From NCBI RefSeq assembly GCF_040958095.1, contig NC_091208.1, positions 1,918,156 to 1,982,155 of the forward strand: DNA of 64,000 nt, written 5' to 3'. The number at the start of each line of letters is the position of its first letter. Position 1 is the first letter of the stretch. The notes beneath the pieces were generated by a model. The model did not search any database. It saw nothing but the letters and a program-made list of their open reading frames with translations, and was not told the DNA's origin. Source of the stretch: Procambarus clarkii. Taxonomy: Eukaryota; Arthropoda; Malacostraca; Decapoda; Cambaridae. Position numbers and translations under genes: made by a program. Below are positions 1 through 11,111 of this stretch, piece after piece.

Positions 1-1355
1 ATATCCTCAAAAAAGCAAGAGTAACGCCAGTCCATAAAGGAGGCAATCCGGCGGACATAAACAATTATAGACCAATATCAAATCTACCCATTCTATCAAA
101 AATATTTGAAAAAATTATTTACAAACAGCTCTATTCCTACCTCGTAAAATTCGACATACTCAGCCCCTGCCAGTTTGGCTTCCGGTGCCAAAAGAGCACC
201 AATGATGCAATCATTAGTCTCCTTGACACTATCTACTCAGCCCTTGACAAAAATGAGTTTCCGATTGGACTCTTCATTGACCTAAGAAAAGCCTTTGATA
301 CTGTTAATCACAACTACCTCTTACTTAAACTCCAGCATTATGGAATCCGAGGCCTTGCCCTTGACTACATCCGATCCTATCCTAGTGACAGACACCAATA
401 TGTAACCATCAATGATACAACTTCCACTCTACCAATTACCGTTGGAGTGCCACAGGGCAGCATCTTAGGACCTCTTCTATTTCTTATATATATAAACGAT
501 CTGCCTAATGTCTCTAATATTCTGAAACCTATATTGTTTGCTGACGATACTACCCTTATCTACTCAAACCTCAACCCACATATACTAAATAATGTTGTGA
601 ATAATGAATTAAAAAAAATCCACTTATGGATGTCAACGAACAAACTAACATTAAACATCGAAAAGACTTACTACATCTTATTTGGAAGCAAATCATCAAA
701 TGCAATTCAGCTACAGATAGACAACATTAACATCAGTAATAAAAATGATGGCAAGTTTCTTGGCCTATTCCTAGACAACAGACTCAACTTCAGCACCCAC
801 ATTCAACACATAACTAAGAAAGTCTCTAAGACAGTTGGTATACTCTCCAAAATCAGATATTATGTTCCTAACTCTGCTCTCCTCTCACTATATTATGCAC
901 TAATCTACCCCTATCTTAATTATGGTATCTGTGCATGGGGGTCTACCACTGCAAACCACCTTAAGCCCATCATCACACAGCAAAAATCTGCTATCAGAAT
1001 AATAACTAACTCTGCTTTCAGACAACACTCAGCTCCCTTGTTTAAATCCCTAAACTTGCTAAATATTAACTCCCTCCACACATTCTCTTGTGTCAACTAC
1101 ATTTACAAAACCCTGTTCTTAAATGCAAACCATGCTCGGAAACTCTCCCTGGACAGATGTAATAGGACCCATTATCACCACACCAGAATTAAATATCTCT
1201 TTGATATCCCCAGGGTCAAACTTAATCTGTGTAAACACTCTATGCAAATTAAGGGACCTAGTCTATGGAACTCACTCCCTAGTGAATTGAAAAACTGTAA
1301 AACTTTTGCCTTATTTAAAAGCAAAACCAAAAAGTACCTAACTTCATCTATTTAG
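1..1355 (+). CDS. LINE reverse transcriptase, 5'-truncated by window
   Basis: The frame is open from position 3 to the stop at 1353-1355. It holds the usual RT landmarks in order: NNYRPISNLPILSKIFEKII near the start, the catalytic block LFIDLRKAFDTVNH, then GVPQGSILGPLLFLIYINDL, and the catalytic FADDTTLIY motif. The C-terminal part has the conserved Trp/Leu block (GPSLWNSLPSEL) seen at the end of many LINE ORF2 proteins. Nearly all residues match copy B, with a 3 bp deletion near 423. No initiation codon is implied here, because the true start lies before the window. Function: target-primed reverse transcription of its own RNA in the nucleus. Confidence 0.88.
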   Translation, partial: ILKKARVTPVHKGGNPADINNYRPISNLPILSKIFEKIIYKQLYSYLVKFDILSPCQFGFRCQKSTNDAIISLLDTIYSALDKNEFPIGLFIDLRKAFDTVNHNYLLLKLQHYGIRGLALDYIRSYPSDRHQYVTINDTTSTLPITVGVPQGSILGPLLFLIYINDLPNVSNILKPILFADDTTLIYSNLNPHILNNVVNNELKKIHLWMSTNKLTLNIEKTYYILFGSKSSNAIQLQIDNINISNKNDGKFLGLFLDNRLNFSTHIQHITKKVSKTVGILSKIRYYVPNSALLSLYYALIYPYLNYGICAWGSTTANHLKPIITQQKSAIRIITNSAFRQHSAPLFKSLNLLNINSLHTFSCVNYIYKTLFLNANHARKLSLDRCNRTHYHHTRIKYLFDIPRVKLNLCKHSMQIKGPSLWNSLPSELKNCKTFALFKSKTKKYLTSSI

Positions 1356-1864
1356 TTTCCTACACTGAGCTTTAAATTTGCTCTGTACCTAGTGTTACCT
1401 AATCTCCTAATTTGTATGTAATATCAAACAACCTTATCATTGTGTTCATTGCTGTCTTCTTTTATGTGCTAGCCATATGCTGTATTGTGACTACCAATTT
1501 TTGTCAACTACCATTCAAGCTGTCATTGCAATCAATCTTATATTGTTTCTGCTGTATTATGCCTACCAATTTGTTGTCAACTACCATTTTAAGCTGTCAT
1601 TGCAATCAATCATAGCTACCTATGTGCTTTAATATACTGTACCTATAATTTTCTCTCATCTTTTTTTTTCATTCCATGTAATCTGTTATCATTTTTTTGT
1701 CTATAAATTTTGCAAGTATTTACCTCCTTAAAATTTTCTTAGATTAAGGACCTGCCCAAAACGCTGCGCGTGCTAGTGGCTTTACAAGACTGTAATTACA
1801 ATATTTGTATCCTCACATTCCTTATGTACATTCTTGTATATGCATAAATAAATAAATAAATAAA
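1..1864 (+). mobile_element. Non-LTR retrotransposon (LINE), copy A, cut by window edge
   Basis: The 3' part of a LINE: reverse transcriptase coding sequence, about 500 bp of 3' UTR, and a terminal (AAAT)n tail near 1845-1864. It is nearly identical to the matching part of the second copy ending near 5968, including the 3' UTR block around 1745-1790. The tail runs directly into a minus-strand reading frame, so the insertion interrupted a gene. The endonuclease-RT layout and short-repeat tail fit the Jockey/CR1-type LINEs; I do not assign a clade. Confidence 0.9.
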
Positions 1865-2227
1865 TGAATTGTTGTTTATAGAGTATAGATCAGTTTCTAC
1901 TGTAAAAATGAAATCGATAAAAGAATGGAGAATATGTTGGGGTATTAAATGTGGATGTGATGTCGATAACATCAGAGGATTTGAAATAACAAAATGACTT
2001 GGGTAAAAACGTAAAATTTCATTATTACCATCCAACCTAGGGAATATATAAACAGGAGATTGATTCAAACTCTCAGACGGAGTTGGATGATGGGGAGTAC
2101 TATCTTCATGAACATGTTGATACATACTAAGATTTAAAGGAAGTTGAGCTTCTAATCTCCAAGAAGTATACCAGTAAATTGAAGTTCCCGAAGGCGGTGA
2201 TATTGTAGGTACACCCTCAGTATTCAT
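1865..2227 (-). pseudogene. Orphan protein, C-terminus lost to LINE copy A
   Basis: An ATG at 2227 opens a frame of about 120 codons that reads into the LINE tail at 1864; the last residues before the stop come from transposon sequence. The native part is rich in Pro, Ser and His with no recognised domain and no signal peptide. It sits between two LINE insertions on the strand opposite to both. It may be a separate gene, or a displaced piece of the gene at 5970-7488 that LINE copy B cut; the stretch 2228-2290 has stops in all minus frames, which favours a separate gene. I cannot assign a function. Confidence 0.35.
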
Positions 2228-2289
2228 TGTTAATTAACCATTAATATTAACCCTGTTAATTAACCATTACTAAGCTAATTATCTTCAAG

Positions 2290-5200
2290 ATCATTTTTTT
2301 ATGATTATTATTTTTCTTATTATTTTTTATTTTACATTTATATTGTCAGTCTCTACTGATTTTTTTTTTTATTTTATGTAACTTCTGTGTCCTCCCTGGC
2401 TATCTATTGGATCTTTATTTAACTTCTAAATTGTTACTTTTTTTAATTATTGTATTTGCTTTTATTCTTGTGTTTTGCTTTATCGTGTATCTTGTATCGT
2501 GATCCCTCTGCATCTCTATGCACACTGATATTGATCCTGATCAAAACCTTCTGTCTCATATCTACACCAACCAGCACATTGATCATCATTATTGCAAGTA
2601 TTTCACAGCACACCAGGCTAAAAACAAACTCCAAAATAGCACCTGTCTATCAGTTTATAACCAAAATGTTAGATCACTTGGTAAACATTTTGACGATTTA
2701 AATGCATTACTCACAGCACTAGGTACTAACCTATCGTTCATTATTTTAACAGAAACTTGGCTAAATAAAGACTATACCCAACTCTACAACTTAGCTGGTT
2801 ATAAAGCCATTCATAACTGTAGGCCTAATAAAAAAGGTGGTGGCACAGCTATATATTACCGAGATACATTTATCTGCATCAGTGTTATTAGTGACAGAGA
2901 TGAATACTGTGAATATACTTTTGCTCAGTTTGCAATTAAATCCCTTAAATCCTCTTTGACTATTGGAGCCATCTATAGATTTCCCAATACTAACATAGCT
3001 TCTTTCTCAGACAACCTAAGGAATCTTATTATAAACAACAATCTCAACAAAAACCACATCATTCTGGGAGGAGACTTTAATATTGACCTGGGTCAACAAA
3101 ATTGCTCTCAAGTTGACTATTTCCTTAACGGCATGAACTCCTGTATGTTAATCCCCACAATCACCAAACCTACCCGAGTCACTCAAACATCAGCCACTAC
3201 CTTGGACCACATATGGACAAACATAACAGCTCCCCTTGTATCTGGTATAATCTACGACAGAACAACTGACCACTATCCTACCTTTCTCATAGCGAACATG
3301 GACATAACACTACCAAAAAGCAAGAAACTTTCATTTAGGCTACACAGTGAATCAGCTTTAGACAATCTTACAGAGGCACTTCACAATATTAACTGGGATT
3401 CTGAATTCAATAATACCCATGATATAAATTCATTAGCTAACCTCTTCCTCTCCAAAACTCTAAGCCTCTACAACCTTCATTGTCCCCTTCTTACCAAGCA
3501 AGTAACTGACAAAAGATTAAACAATCCATGGCTCACAAGTGGCATTCTCAACTCAATCAACAAGAAACATGAATATGAAAAGAAAGTTAGGATTGGCCTA
3601 GTTTCAAAGGAAGTAGCTAAAAGGTACTCATCAATGCTTACCAGTATCATAAGAAAGGCAAAACTTGCATATTATGTGAATAGATTCAATGAAGCAAAAG
3701 GCAACATGAAAAACACTTGGAAAACTATCTCTAGTATCCTAGGAACTAAACAACACTCACATAACCAAATAAAACTCTACAAGGATGGGGATATACCGTC
3801 AACTGATTTAGAAATGGCAAATGAATTTAATAGTTTCTTTTCATCGGTTGGTGCTAATCTTGCCAGTAAAATCCCACAGACTCAGACACATATTAACACA
3901 TATCTCTCAGGCAGCTATCCAAACTCTCTTCTCCTTTCACCAATCAGCCCGGCAGATGTTGTGTCCATCATACACTCTAAAAACCAAGGCAGGGAACACC
4001 AGTGAAATTCCGTCCATTGTGTACAAGAGAGCCTCCCATGCCCTTGCCCCACCCATAGCACTACTGTTCAACAAATCTATAGAGTGTCACACCTTCCCTG
4101 ATATCCTCAAAAAAGCAAGAGTAACGCCAGTCCATAAAGGAGGCAATCCGGCGGACATAAACAATTATAGACCAATATCAAATCTACCCATTCTATCAAA
4201 AATATTTGAAAAAATTATTTACAAACATCTCTATTCCTACCTCGTAAAATTCGACATACTCAGCCCCTGCCAGTTTGGCTTCCGGTCCCAAAAGAGCACC
4301 AACGATGCAATCATTAGTCTCCTTGACACTATCTACTCAGCCCTTGACAAAAATGAGTTTCTGATTGGACTCTTCATTGACCTAAGAAAAGCCTTTGATA
4401 CTGTTAATCACAACTACCTCTTACTTAAACTCCAGCATTATGGAATCCGAGGCCTTGCCCTTGACTACATCCGATCCTATCTTAGTGACAGACACCAATA
4501 TGTAACCATCAATGATACAACTTCTTCCACTCTACCAATTACCGTTGGAGTGCCACAGGGCAGCATCTTAGGACCTCTTCTATTTCTTATATATATAAAC
4601 GATCTGCCTAATGTCTCTAATATTCTCAAACCTATACTGTTTGCTGACGATACTACTCTTATCTATGCAAACCTCAACCCACATACACTAAATAATGTTG
4701 TGAATAATGAATTAAAAAAAGTCCACTTATGGATGTCAACGAACAAACTAACATTAAACATCGAAAAGACTTACTACATCTTATTTGGAAGCAAATCATC
4801 AAATGCAATTCAGCTACAGATAGACAACATCAACATCAGTAATAAAAATGATGGCAAATTTCTTGGCCTATTCCTAGACAAGAGACTCAACTTCAGCACC
4901 CACATTCAACACATAACTAAGAAAGTCTCTAAGACAGTTGGTATACTCTCCAAAATCAGATATTATGTTCCTAACTCTGCTCTCCTCTCACTATATTATG
5001 CACTAATCTACCCCTATCTTAATTATGGTATCTGTGCATGGGGGTCTACCACTGCAAACCACCTTAAGCCCATCATCACACAGCAAAAATCTGCTATCAG
5101 AATAATAACTAACTCTGCTTTCAGACAACACTTAGCTCCATTGTTTAAATCCCTAAACTTGCTAAATATTAACTCCCTCCACACATTCTCTTGTGTCAAC

Positions 5201-5968
5201 TACATTTACAAAACCCTGTTCTCAAATGCCAAACCATGCTCTGAAACTCTCCCTGGACAGATGTAATAGGACCCATTATCACCACACCAGAAATAAATAT
5301 CTCTTTGATATCCCCATTGTCAAACTTAATCTGTGTAAACACTCTATGCAAATTAAGGGACCTAGTCTATGGAACTCACTCCCTAGTGAATTGAAAAACT
5401 GTAAAACATTTGCCTTATTTAAAAGCAAAACCAAAAAGTACCTAACTTCATCTTCTTAGTTTCCTACACAGAGCTTTAAATTTGCTCTGTACCTAGTGTT
5501 ACCCAATCTCCTAATTTTTATGTAATTTTAAATCAACCTTATCATTGTGTTCATTGCTGTCTTCTTCTATGTGCTAGCCATATGCTGTATTGTGACTACC
5601 AATTTTTTGTAAACTACCATTCAAGCTGTCATTGCAACCAATCTTATATTGTTTCTGCTGTATTGTGCCTACCAATTTTTTGTCAACTACCATTCAAGCT
5701 GTCATTGCAATCAATCTCAGCTACCTATGTGCTTTAATATACTGTACCTACAATTTTCTCTCATCTTTTTTTCATTTCATGTAATCTGTTATCATTTTTT
5801 TGTCTATAATTTTTGCAAGTATTTACCTCCTTAAAATTTTCTTAGATTAAGGACCTGCCCGAAACGCTGCGCGTGCTAGTGGCTTTACAAGACTGTAATT
5901 ACCATATTTGTATCCTCATATTCCTTATGTACATTCTTGTATATGCATAAATAAATAAATAAATAAAT
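2290..5968 (+). mobile_element. Non-LTR retrotransposon (LINE), copy B, near full length
   Basis: Contains an AP-type endonuclease, a reverse transcriptase, a 3' UTR matching copy A and a terminal (AAAT)n tail at about 5945-5968. The 5' boundary is approximate: sequence before about 2290 holds the flanking orphan, and 2290-2517 is a T-rich leader without an ORF1. No target-site duplication is obvious, so the 5' end may be truncated. The tail ends inside the minus-strand gene at 5970-7488. Substitutions against copy A are few, pointing to the same recent subfamily. Confidence 0.88.
2518..5459 (+). pseudogene. LINE ORF2 (endonuclease-reverse transcriptase) with two frameshifts
   Basis: Three overlapping frames cover one protein. 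2518-4005 encodes the AP endonuclease: SVYNQNVRSLGKHFDDLN opens the domain, FIILTETWL carries the catalytic Glu, and GGDFNID and TTLDHIW follow. 3821-5266 then gives the RT with IDLRKAFDTVNH, GVPQGSILGPL and FADDTTLIY. 5193-5459 gives the C-terminal tail. The shifts fall near 3975-3990 and near 5230. Copy A is open across the second break, so that shift is private to copy B. The element is not expected to be active as written. It is possible that one shift is a consensus error. Confidence 0.88.
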
Positions 5969-5969
5969 T

Positions 5970-7488
5970 AAAGCAGGTCCCGTCTCACTTTGTTGTAAAT
6001 CTTCTGTTTCTAAAGTGAAAGGGAATATTTGGGTATGATCATTAGGAATGTATCGATGATATAGAATTGTTTTGGTTGAATAATCTAGGAGGTAAGTTGT
6101 TTTTATACAAAGATCACTTCCATCAAGAAAGCTAGCCATACCTACTAACATGCTTTCCCCACTGCTATCATCACTACTATTATGTTGTATATACTGGGCA
6201 TCGTAAAAAGATTCCCCTTCATCACTAATATAAACAAATTCTAATGTGAGGGAATCTAAACGAAAAACCACTTTTTTGTCACGGAATTTCATATATTGAA
6301 TAAAATATCTATTCTGTTGTGGTTCAATAATTAGGCGATAGTCTCCAATCGGCATTTCTAAAACCCTAGAAATATATTGCATGGATAGTTCACTAAGGGA
6401 GCTAAATGAGCTTGAATAAGTGGATGTGCAATATCCACATGACGCCGACATTCACGTTCTTCTACAAAATGAGTATTTTTACAAATTAAATTTTGGTCAG
6501 TATTCTGTCCTACCGTCATTATAACCTCAAATGAAATAGAAATTTTATGAGGGGGTAGGTTACGATTAGTCTTGATACATGAATGTATAATTTCCGTAGC
6601 AGAATACAATTTACCATTGTTTTTAAACATCGAATATTTATGAGCTGCATAGGCCATTAAAATTTTATTTTGTAGAATTTCTCTACCATTTACAAAAATA
6701 GCATTTGCTAATATTTCATTGATTATTAAATTACATTTAACTTTCATTTTCGGGTTTAATTTTAATATCAATACAATTTTGAATTATCCAGTTATAGACT
6801 AGTATACTTAAATGTTTAAGACACTCTAACTGCCGTTTAATATCGTCGCTTGATGATTGATGTCTAAGAAAATATTCAAATAAAAAATATGGATAACTTT
6901 TAGAATTAACTAGCTTAGTTAAATCTTCACAGAGCTTTATTCCATAAACTTCTGTAATTATTTTATGTATTGTTTTCAAAAGGTATTTCAAAACGGTTGA
7001 ATGGAAGGAATTGAAGAGTTTGATCATATCTACAGTTTCATCGTCCTTTAATATTGGTGGTAACTGTATTTTTTGTTTTTTTTTGGCGATTTTGATTTCA
7101 TATGTTGATTTACAATACTATCCTTAATACGATTATATTCATTATGAAGAGAAAAAATGTTTAAAACTGCTTTCCCTAAAATTTCAATTTTAATTAATTC
7201 ATCCTCTTCATTTGATAATATATGTTTTTTTTTTCTTTTTCTTTTGGGTGATGGAACAGTTGACAATGGTACATTTTGACTTCTATTATAATAATAGTCT
7301 AATATATTATTAGTAACAGAATCCAGTAATGTATTTACAAATTTAGAGGGATCTTCTTTCATTTTTAAAACAATAAAATTACTATCAACATTTTTATCAG
7401 ACCCAGAACCTAGATTACTTAATGGTTCAATCACCTCCTGAACTATGTCATCGACAAAGTCTTTACAAATTTGTTGACGTCGATTCAT
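5970..7488 (-). pseudogene. Decayed orphan gene, truncated by LINE copy B
   Basis: Four consecutive minus-strand frames (7488-7048, 7027-6737, 6771-6358, 6451-5970) read as one protein of about 500 residues broken by frameshifts. The N-terminal part has a basic patch (PKRKRKKKH) that could act as a nuclear signal. The middle is helical and Ile/Lys/Asn-rich, and the C-terminal part looks like mixed beta structure. The last frame runs into the LINE tail, so the original C-terminus is missing. ATG at 7488 is preceded by an AT-rich leader. I recognise no domain. Codon use is strongly AT-biased, like the other intronless orphans here, which suggests the same viral source. Confidence 0.55.
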
Positions 7489-7893
7489 TGTTAAGTTTTA
7501 TAAGACTAAAAAAAAAAAAGAATTAATCTCCTTTTATGCCCTTCTAAAAAAAAAATACTATAGAAATTTAGTTTTCTATTTACCATTCCAAATACAATTG
7601 TTTAGGACAAAATTCCAATAAAACCATGATTATATATGTTCGTTGCAATTTATTTAAATTGTTCAATTGTATGCGACCAAACTGCCGAATTTTATATTGC
7701 TTACTAAAATACAATATAACTAGGATGTGGAATGAAATCAGTCTCTCTATTTTTTCAAGCTCCTTCTCTCATATATTAAAAATATTTCTATCAATCTTAA
7801 AGTACTATACAAAACAGTATGTTATCATTCAAATAGCCATTGATTGAGGTGCTTATCAGAGTCAGTCTCTGAAAAATCTTCAAATCAAGTAAC

Positions 7894-8028
7894 ATGAAGA
7901 AAAACACCATAACTAAGTATTTACAATCACATATAGTTGGGAGAAGAGCTGCTTCTGTGAAGTTCGGAAAGACTGTTGTTGGACTTTACATCTTTAACTT
8001 CATCTGTTCACCAATCCCTGAAAATTAA
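7894..8028 (+). CDS. Possible 44-residue basic peptide
   Basis: A short ATG-to-TAA frame with a basic first half (GRRAASVKFGKT) and a hydrophobic end. Nothing supports expression. The complementary strand of the same stretch carries a plausible 3' splice site near 8022, so it may instead be part of a minus-strand gene. Listed because it is the only ATG frame of note between 7850 and 8190. Confidence 0.15.
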   Translation: MKKNTITKYLQSHIVGRRAASVKFGKTVVGLYIFNFICSPIPEN

Positions 8029-8184
8029 AATAATGAATTTATGATTTTTCAAGGATTTTCGTAAACCCATGAAACCAGGAACATTCATTTTTAATAGCTT
8101 AATTTTCAACAAATTTCAAATAATAAATATATTTGGATGTCCAAAACTAAAACTAAAATACACACTTACTTACCACAACCATTT

Positions 8185-8470
8185 CCTTCTGATAAACTTT
8201 CTGTAGCTGAATTCCATAATATCAGTGACGATGAATCTTCTTGGTTCTCTGGCGCAGGGAGAGGGTTGTACTTATCTGATTAATATTGCTGTTGTTTGAT
8301 GCTTTAGGTAAGGTTGTGACGAGCTGCGATGTAAGGTTTTTGGATAATGAAGCTGTCGATTGAAGGTGAAGATCATCATCCTCCCATTTATGAGGGGATG
8401 AAGGTGAGGCAGAATTGGTAATTTTGTTAGAGATGGGGAAAGATTTTGGCACCTTCCCTAGCCCTTACTC
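8185..8470 (-). other. Candidate internal exon of a spliced minus-strand gene
   Basis: Reading the minus strand, a Ser/Thr/Asn-rich frame runs from about 8452 and another in an overlapping frame ends near 8185 in a strong donor (GTAAGTAAG). A 3' splice site (TTTTCAG) follows near 8022 and would lead to a short terminal exon. Frames do not join cleanly, so an indel or a missed intron is likely. No domain is recognised. The rest of 7849-8518 shows nothing else. Confidence 0.25.
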
Positions 8471-8518
8471 AATGATGATAACTTAGAAGATGAGAAAGAA
8501 TATTTGCATTGAGCATCA

Positions 8519-8705
8519 AATAATAAACTTTAACTTTCCTCATCATACCCCTTCTGCCTTCCCACCACCCACACCATCCCTCCTGTCTGCAGCAAGTACA
8601 CACTCGTTTGGGTTCTACCTAAATAATAAACTTTACTTTCCTCATTGTATCCTTCCTACCTACCCACCACTCACACCATCCGTACACACACTCGTGGGTT
8701 CTACG
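8519..8705. repeat. Two-unit direct repeat of about 85-100 bp
   Basis: Two imperfect units, each beginning with an AATAATAAACTTTA-like stretch, continuing with CCCACCAC.CACACCATCC and ending in ACACACTCGTGGGTTCTAC or its variant. The second unit ends 33 bp before the ATG at 8739, so the repeat fills the likely promoter region of that gene. Read on the minus strand it is rich in GGTGGG. Role unknown; could be regulatory. Confidence 0.7.
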
Positions 8706-8738
8706 TAACTTTTTTATACTATAAAAAATAGGAAAACA

Positions 8739-9140
8739 ATGACATTGGACACACTAAGTATACCACCCAATTTAATCCATGAAAATTCTATACGAACAAG
8801 AAAAAGAAATCTCACACAATCTTCATCACTATCGAGAGAAAATGAAGATCCATTAGAGACTGAAATTATAAGTGACCATAAAAATGCTGCAATAGAAACT
8901 GAAATTCCTTCTTTTAAAACAGAAATAAGATCATTAAAAGAAAAGAAAATAACTTCATACATAAATTATCAGATGGAAAAAATATTAATAATAACTATTT
9001 TTATTCTATTTTTAGTAAGTCTTTGGGAAAATAATTGGATTTTGGGAATAATTATTTTACTAACTATATTTTTGATTAAACCTATCCTTAGTAAAATAAT
9101 AGCAGGATGGCTCATTGATATTTCAAATCGTAAGGACTAA
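8739..9140 (+). CDS. Small membrane protein, two C-terminal TM segments
   Basis: 133 residues from an ATG at 8739. The first 75 residues are polar and charged (Thr, Glu, Lys, Asn). Residues of about 79-98 and 100-119 form two hydrophobic segments split by a short Trp-Glu-Asn-Asn-Trp turn, so the protein is predicted as a membrane hairpin with an exposed N-terminus. There is no N-terminal signal peptide. It stands alone, 222 bp before the polymerase gene on the same strand. No family recognised; a virion envelope or organelle membrane role is possible but not shown. Confidence 0.55.
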   Translation: MTLDTLSIPPNLIHENSIRTRKRNLTQSSSLSRENEDPLETEIISDHKNAAIETEIPSFKTEIRSLKEKKITSYINYQMEKILIITIFILFLVSLWENNWILGIIILLTIFLIKPILSKIIAGWLIDISNRKD

Positions 9141-9362
9141 AAATAAAAAAAAAAATACATAATTGTTTATAGGCCGAATTAAAATTAAATTGTTACACTT
9201 TTATTTTATTTACGTTTTAAGACTTTTGTTGTAATAAAAATCTCAACAAAATCTATTTACTATGTATTTCAATTCCAGGGATAAAAGATACTTACAATAT
9301 ATATTTTTTTTATTAACTAAAATATAAATTACATTTCATTTCCATATAATTATTATATAATA

Positions 9363-11072
9363 ATGATTAACACAAGAGGTATTTTCAATTATCGGCATCG
9401 ACAATGGGCTTTACCTGGTGGAAACCTTAAACCCTGTCCTAAATGTTCGATCATTGATTCAGCCGATGCTGAATTAGAATTATTTCTTAGACACAGTCTC
9501 TACAATAAGCTTCAAATCGAAAACGATAGTTTTGAAAAGTTATTTAAAATTTACCCTGGCATAACATTTCATCTGAGTAATCAACCATATCTACTAAAAT
9601 CCAAAAGTGATGAATCCCAATTTATAAAATATTATCTAGATCGCAAATTGGTACTAGGGGTAGGACTACAACTTCCTGAATGGGATAATGACAAGCGACT
9701 AGCAGATTATGCCAAGTATAATTTTGCAGTGCCTGTAATGAAAAGTGGTCAAATGTGGCAAATGTTGGTAGAAGATCCTGAGAGACCTATTTATTATGAA
9801 CAATGGAAGTGCTGGCAAAGTAATCGGCTAATCCCCCCAAATACACATTTCCCGTTTAAATGTCTTATATGTGAAAACTTCCCCTTTGACGTTTATCTGG
9901 GCAATTTCATTGTGAGTGAATCTGTATGTTCCATCAAGTCGATAATATGGCCAGATCGTCGACGTCCTCATTTTAGCAGAAAAGAAAAAGCAGTTATTAT
10001 TTATGAAGAATCTAGGATTAAAAAATGGCCTTTTCTCTCTTCCTATATAAACCAGGATATTAATCATTTAGGAAATATGGCAATCTTTACAACTGGTGAA
10101 ATATTTATTAATTGTTTTTTAAATCTAGCTATACGCAAAGTAAATGCTACACTACTTCATAACAAGGTGGTTAAAATTTTGAAAGATCTTAACCATTCAC
10201 TTTCTCAAGAAAATTTAACAGTTTTAATGGAATATTATCGATTAAAAAGGAGCGATGCTAACAAAAATAATCTTAAAATTCTGGAAAATTATACATCCAA
10301 TCATAATAATATTAATAATAATATTATGAATGAAGGGAACAATGATATAAGATTAAAATTATCAGGACCACAAGTAGCTATGATTGCAATTAATCCTTTG
10401 AAAGTTAAAGCCACTGCTATTCGGTGTGGTCATATTGATGAGAGTATTACGCAAACAAAAATATTAAGCAATTCTGCAAGTATAAATACTTTAAATGAAA
10501 ATAATGGTGGTAATTCATTTAATAATAGCGGGAATAATGAATGGAATAAAATTGGTCGGTTTAGTCGGAATTATTCATCTAATTCATATGCCAATATATG
10601 TCTGGTGGCATGTGGATTACAAAAATTATTGCCTAAAGATTCCAAAGCCAAAGAGCCTAAATCTATAACGGTAAGTGAGGTCGGTTTCATTGATTTACTC
10701 AATACACCTGATACTTCTCAACGATGTGGTATCATATTAGAAATGATACCTGATGTGATAATCGCCTCTACCAGCATGTGTTATTCACAACCTGATAAAT
10801 TCTTATTTACATATCTCCCTCAACTAAGACAAGTGGGAAATCCTTCACAACTTGATCAGTTAGAATCTAAATATGTCTATATAATTATTCATAATAAACT
10901 GTTTAATTTCCCATTAGATTCGATCAAGAATGGTTCTGCAGCTCAACATTTTTTTCCTCATTTGCCTCTAGTTCAATGGAAATATGTTTGTTTATTTGGA
11001 GAAGACAATTTATACCGATTTGTTCAATATATTTTGAAATTAAATATCGCCTGTATAGAATTATTAGAATAA
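9363..11072 (+). CDS. RNA polymerase second-largest subunit-like, N-terminal half
   Basis: 569 residues, ATG at 9363. The first 400 residues are too diverged to place, with CPKC and CLIC pairs that might bind metal. At about residues 441-458, VGFIDLLNTPDTSQRCGIIL matches the (W/Y)G.xxPxETPEGxxCGLV block of RPB2/bacterial beta subunits in spacing and in the Pro-Asp-Thr and Cys-Gly-Ile residues. The part after it fits the region preceding the hybrid-binding domain. The frame ends at TAA 11070-11072; the next 13 codons are open in the same frame and lead straight to the ATG of the C-terminal half. Together the halves have about 1160 codons, close to the usual RPB2 length. Known comparison: LEF-8 of baculo- and nudiviruses is the same subunit class in one piece. 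An Asn-rich insert lies at about residues 310-330. Confidence 0.7.
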   Translation: MINTRGIFNYRHRQWALPGGNLKPCPKCSIIDSADAELELFLRHSLYNKLQIENDSFEKLFKIYPGITFHLSNQPYLLKSKSDESQFIKYYLDRKLVLGVGLQLPEWDNDKRLADYAKYNFAVPVMKSGQMWQMLVEDPERPIYYEQWKCWQSNRLIPPNTHFPFKCLICENFPFDVYLGNFIVSESVCSIKSIIWPDRRRPHFSRKEKAVIIYEESRIKKWPFLSSYINQDINHLGNMAIFTTGEIFINCFLNLAIRKVNATLLHNKVVKILKDLNHSLSQENLTVLMEYYRLKRSDANKNNLKILENYTSNHNNINNNIMNEGNNDIRLKLSGPQVAMIAINPLKVKATAIRCGHIDESITQTKILSNSASINTLNENNGGNSFNNSGNNEWNKIGRFSRNYSSNSYANICLVACGLQKLLPKDSKAKEPKSITVSEVGFIDLLNTPDTSQRCGIILEMIPDVIIASTSMCYSQPDKFLFTYLPQLRQVGNPSQLDQLESKYVYIIIHNKLFNFPLDSIKNGSAAQHFFPHLPLVQWKYVCLFGEDNLYRFVQYILKLNIACIELLE

Positions 11073-11111
11073 AAAAAAAATCAACTGTGGATATGCACCA
11101 GTCTGCCACGT

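Noticed and set aside
447-470. GTG at 447 as start of a separate protein
   Set aside because: It is an internal Val codon in the RT GVPQG motif; the frame is open from the window start.
1412-1615. Hydrophobic ORF in the LINE 3' UTR
   Set aside because: Not preserved as the same frame in copy B and lies in the untranslated end.
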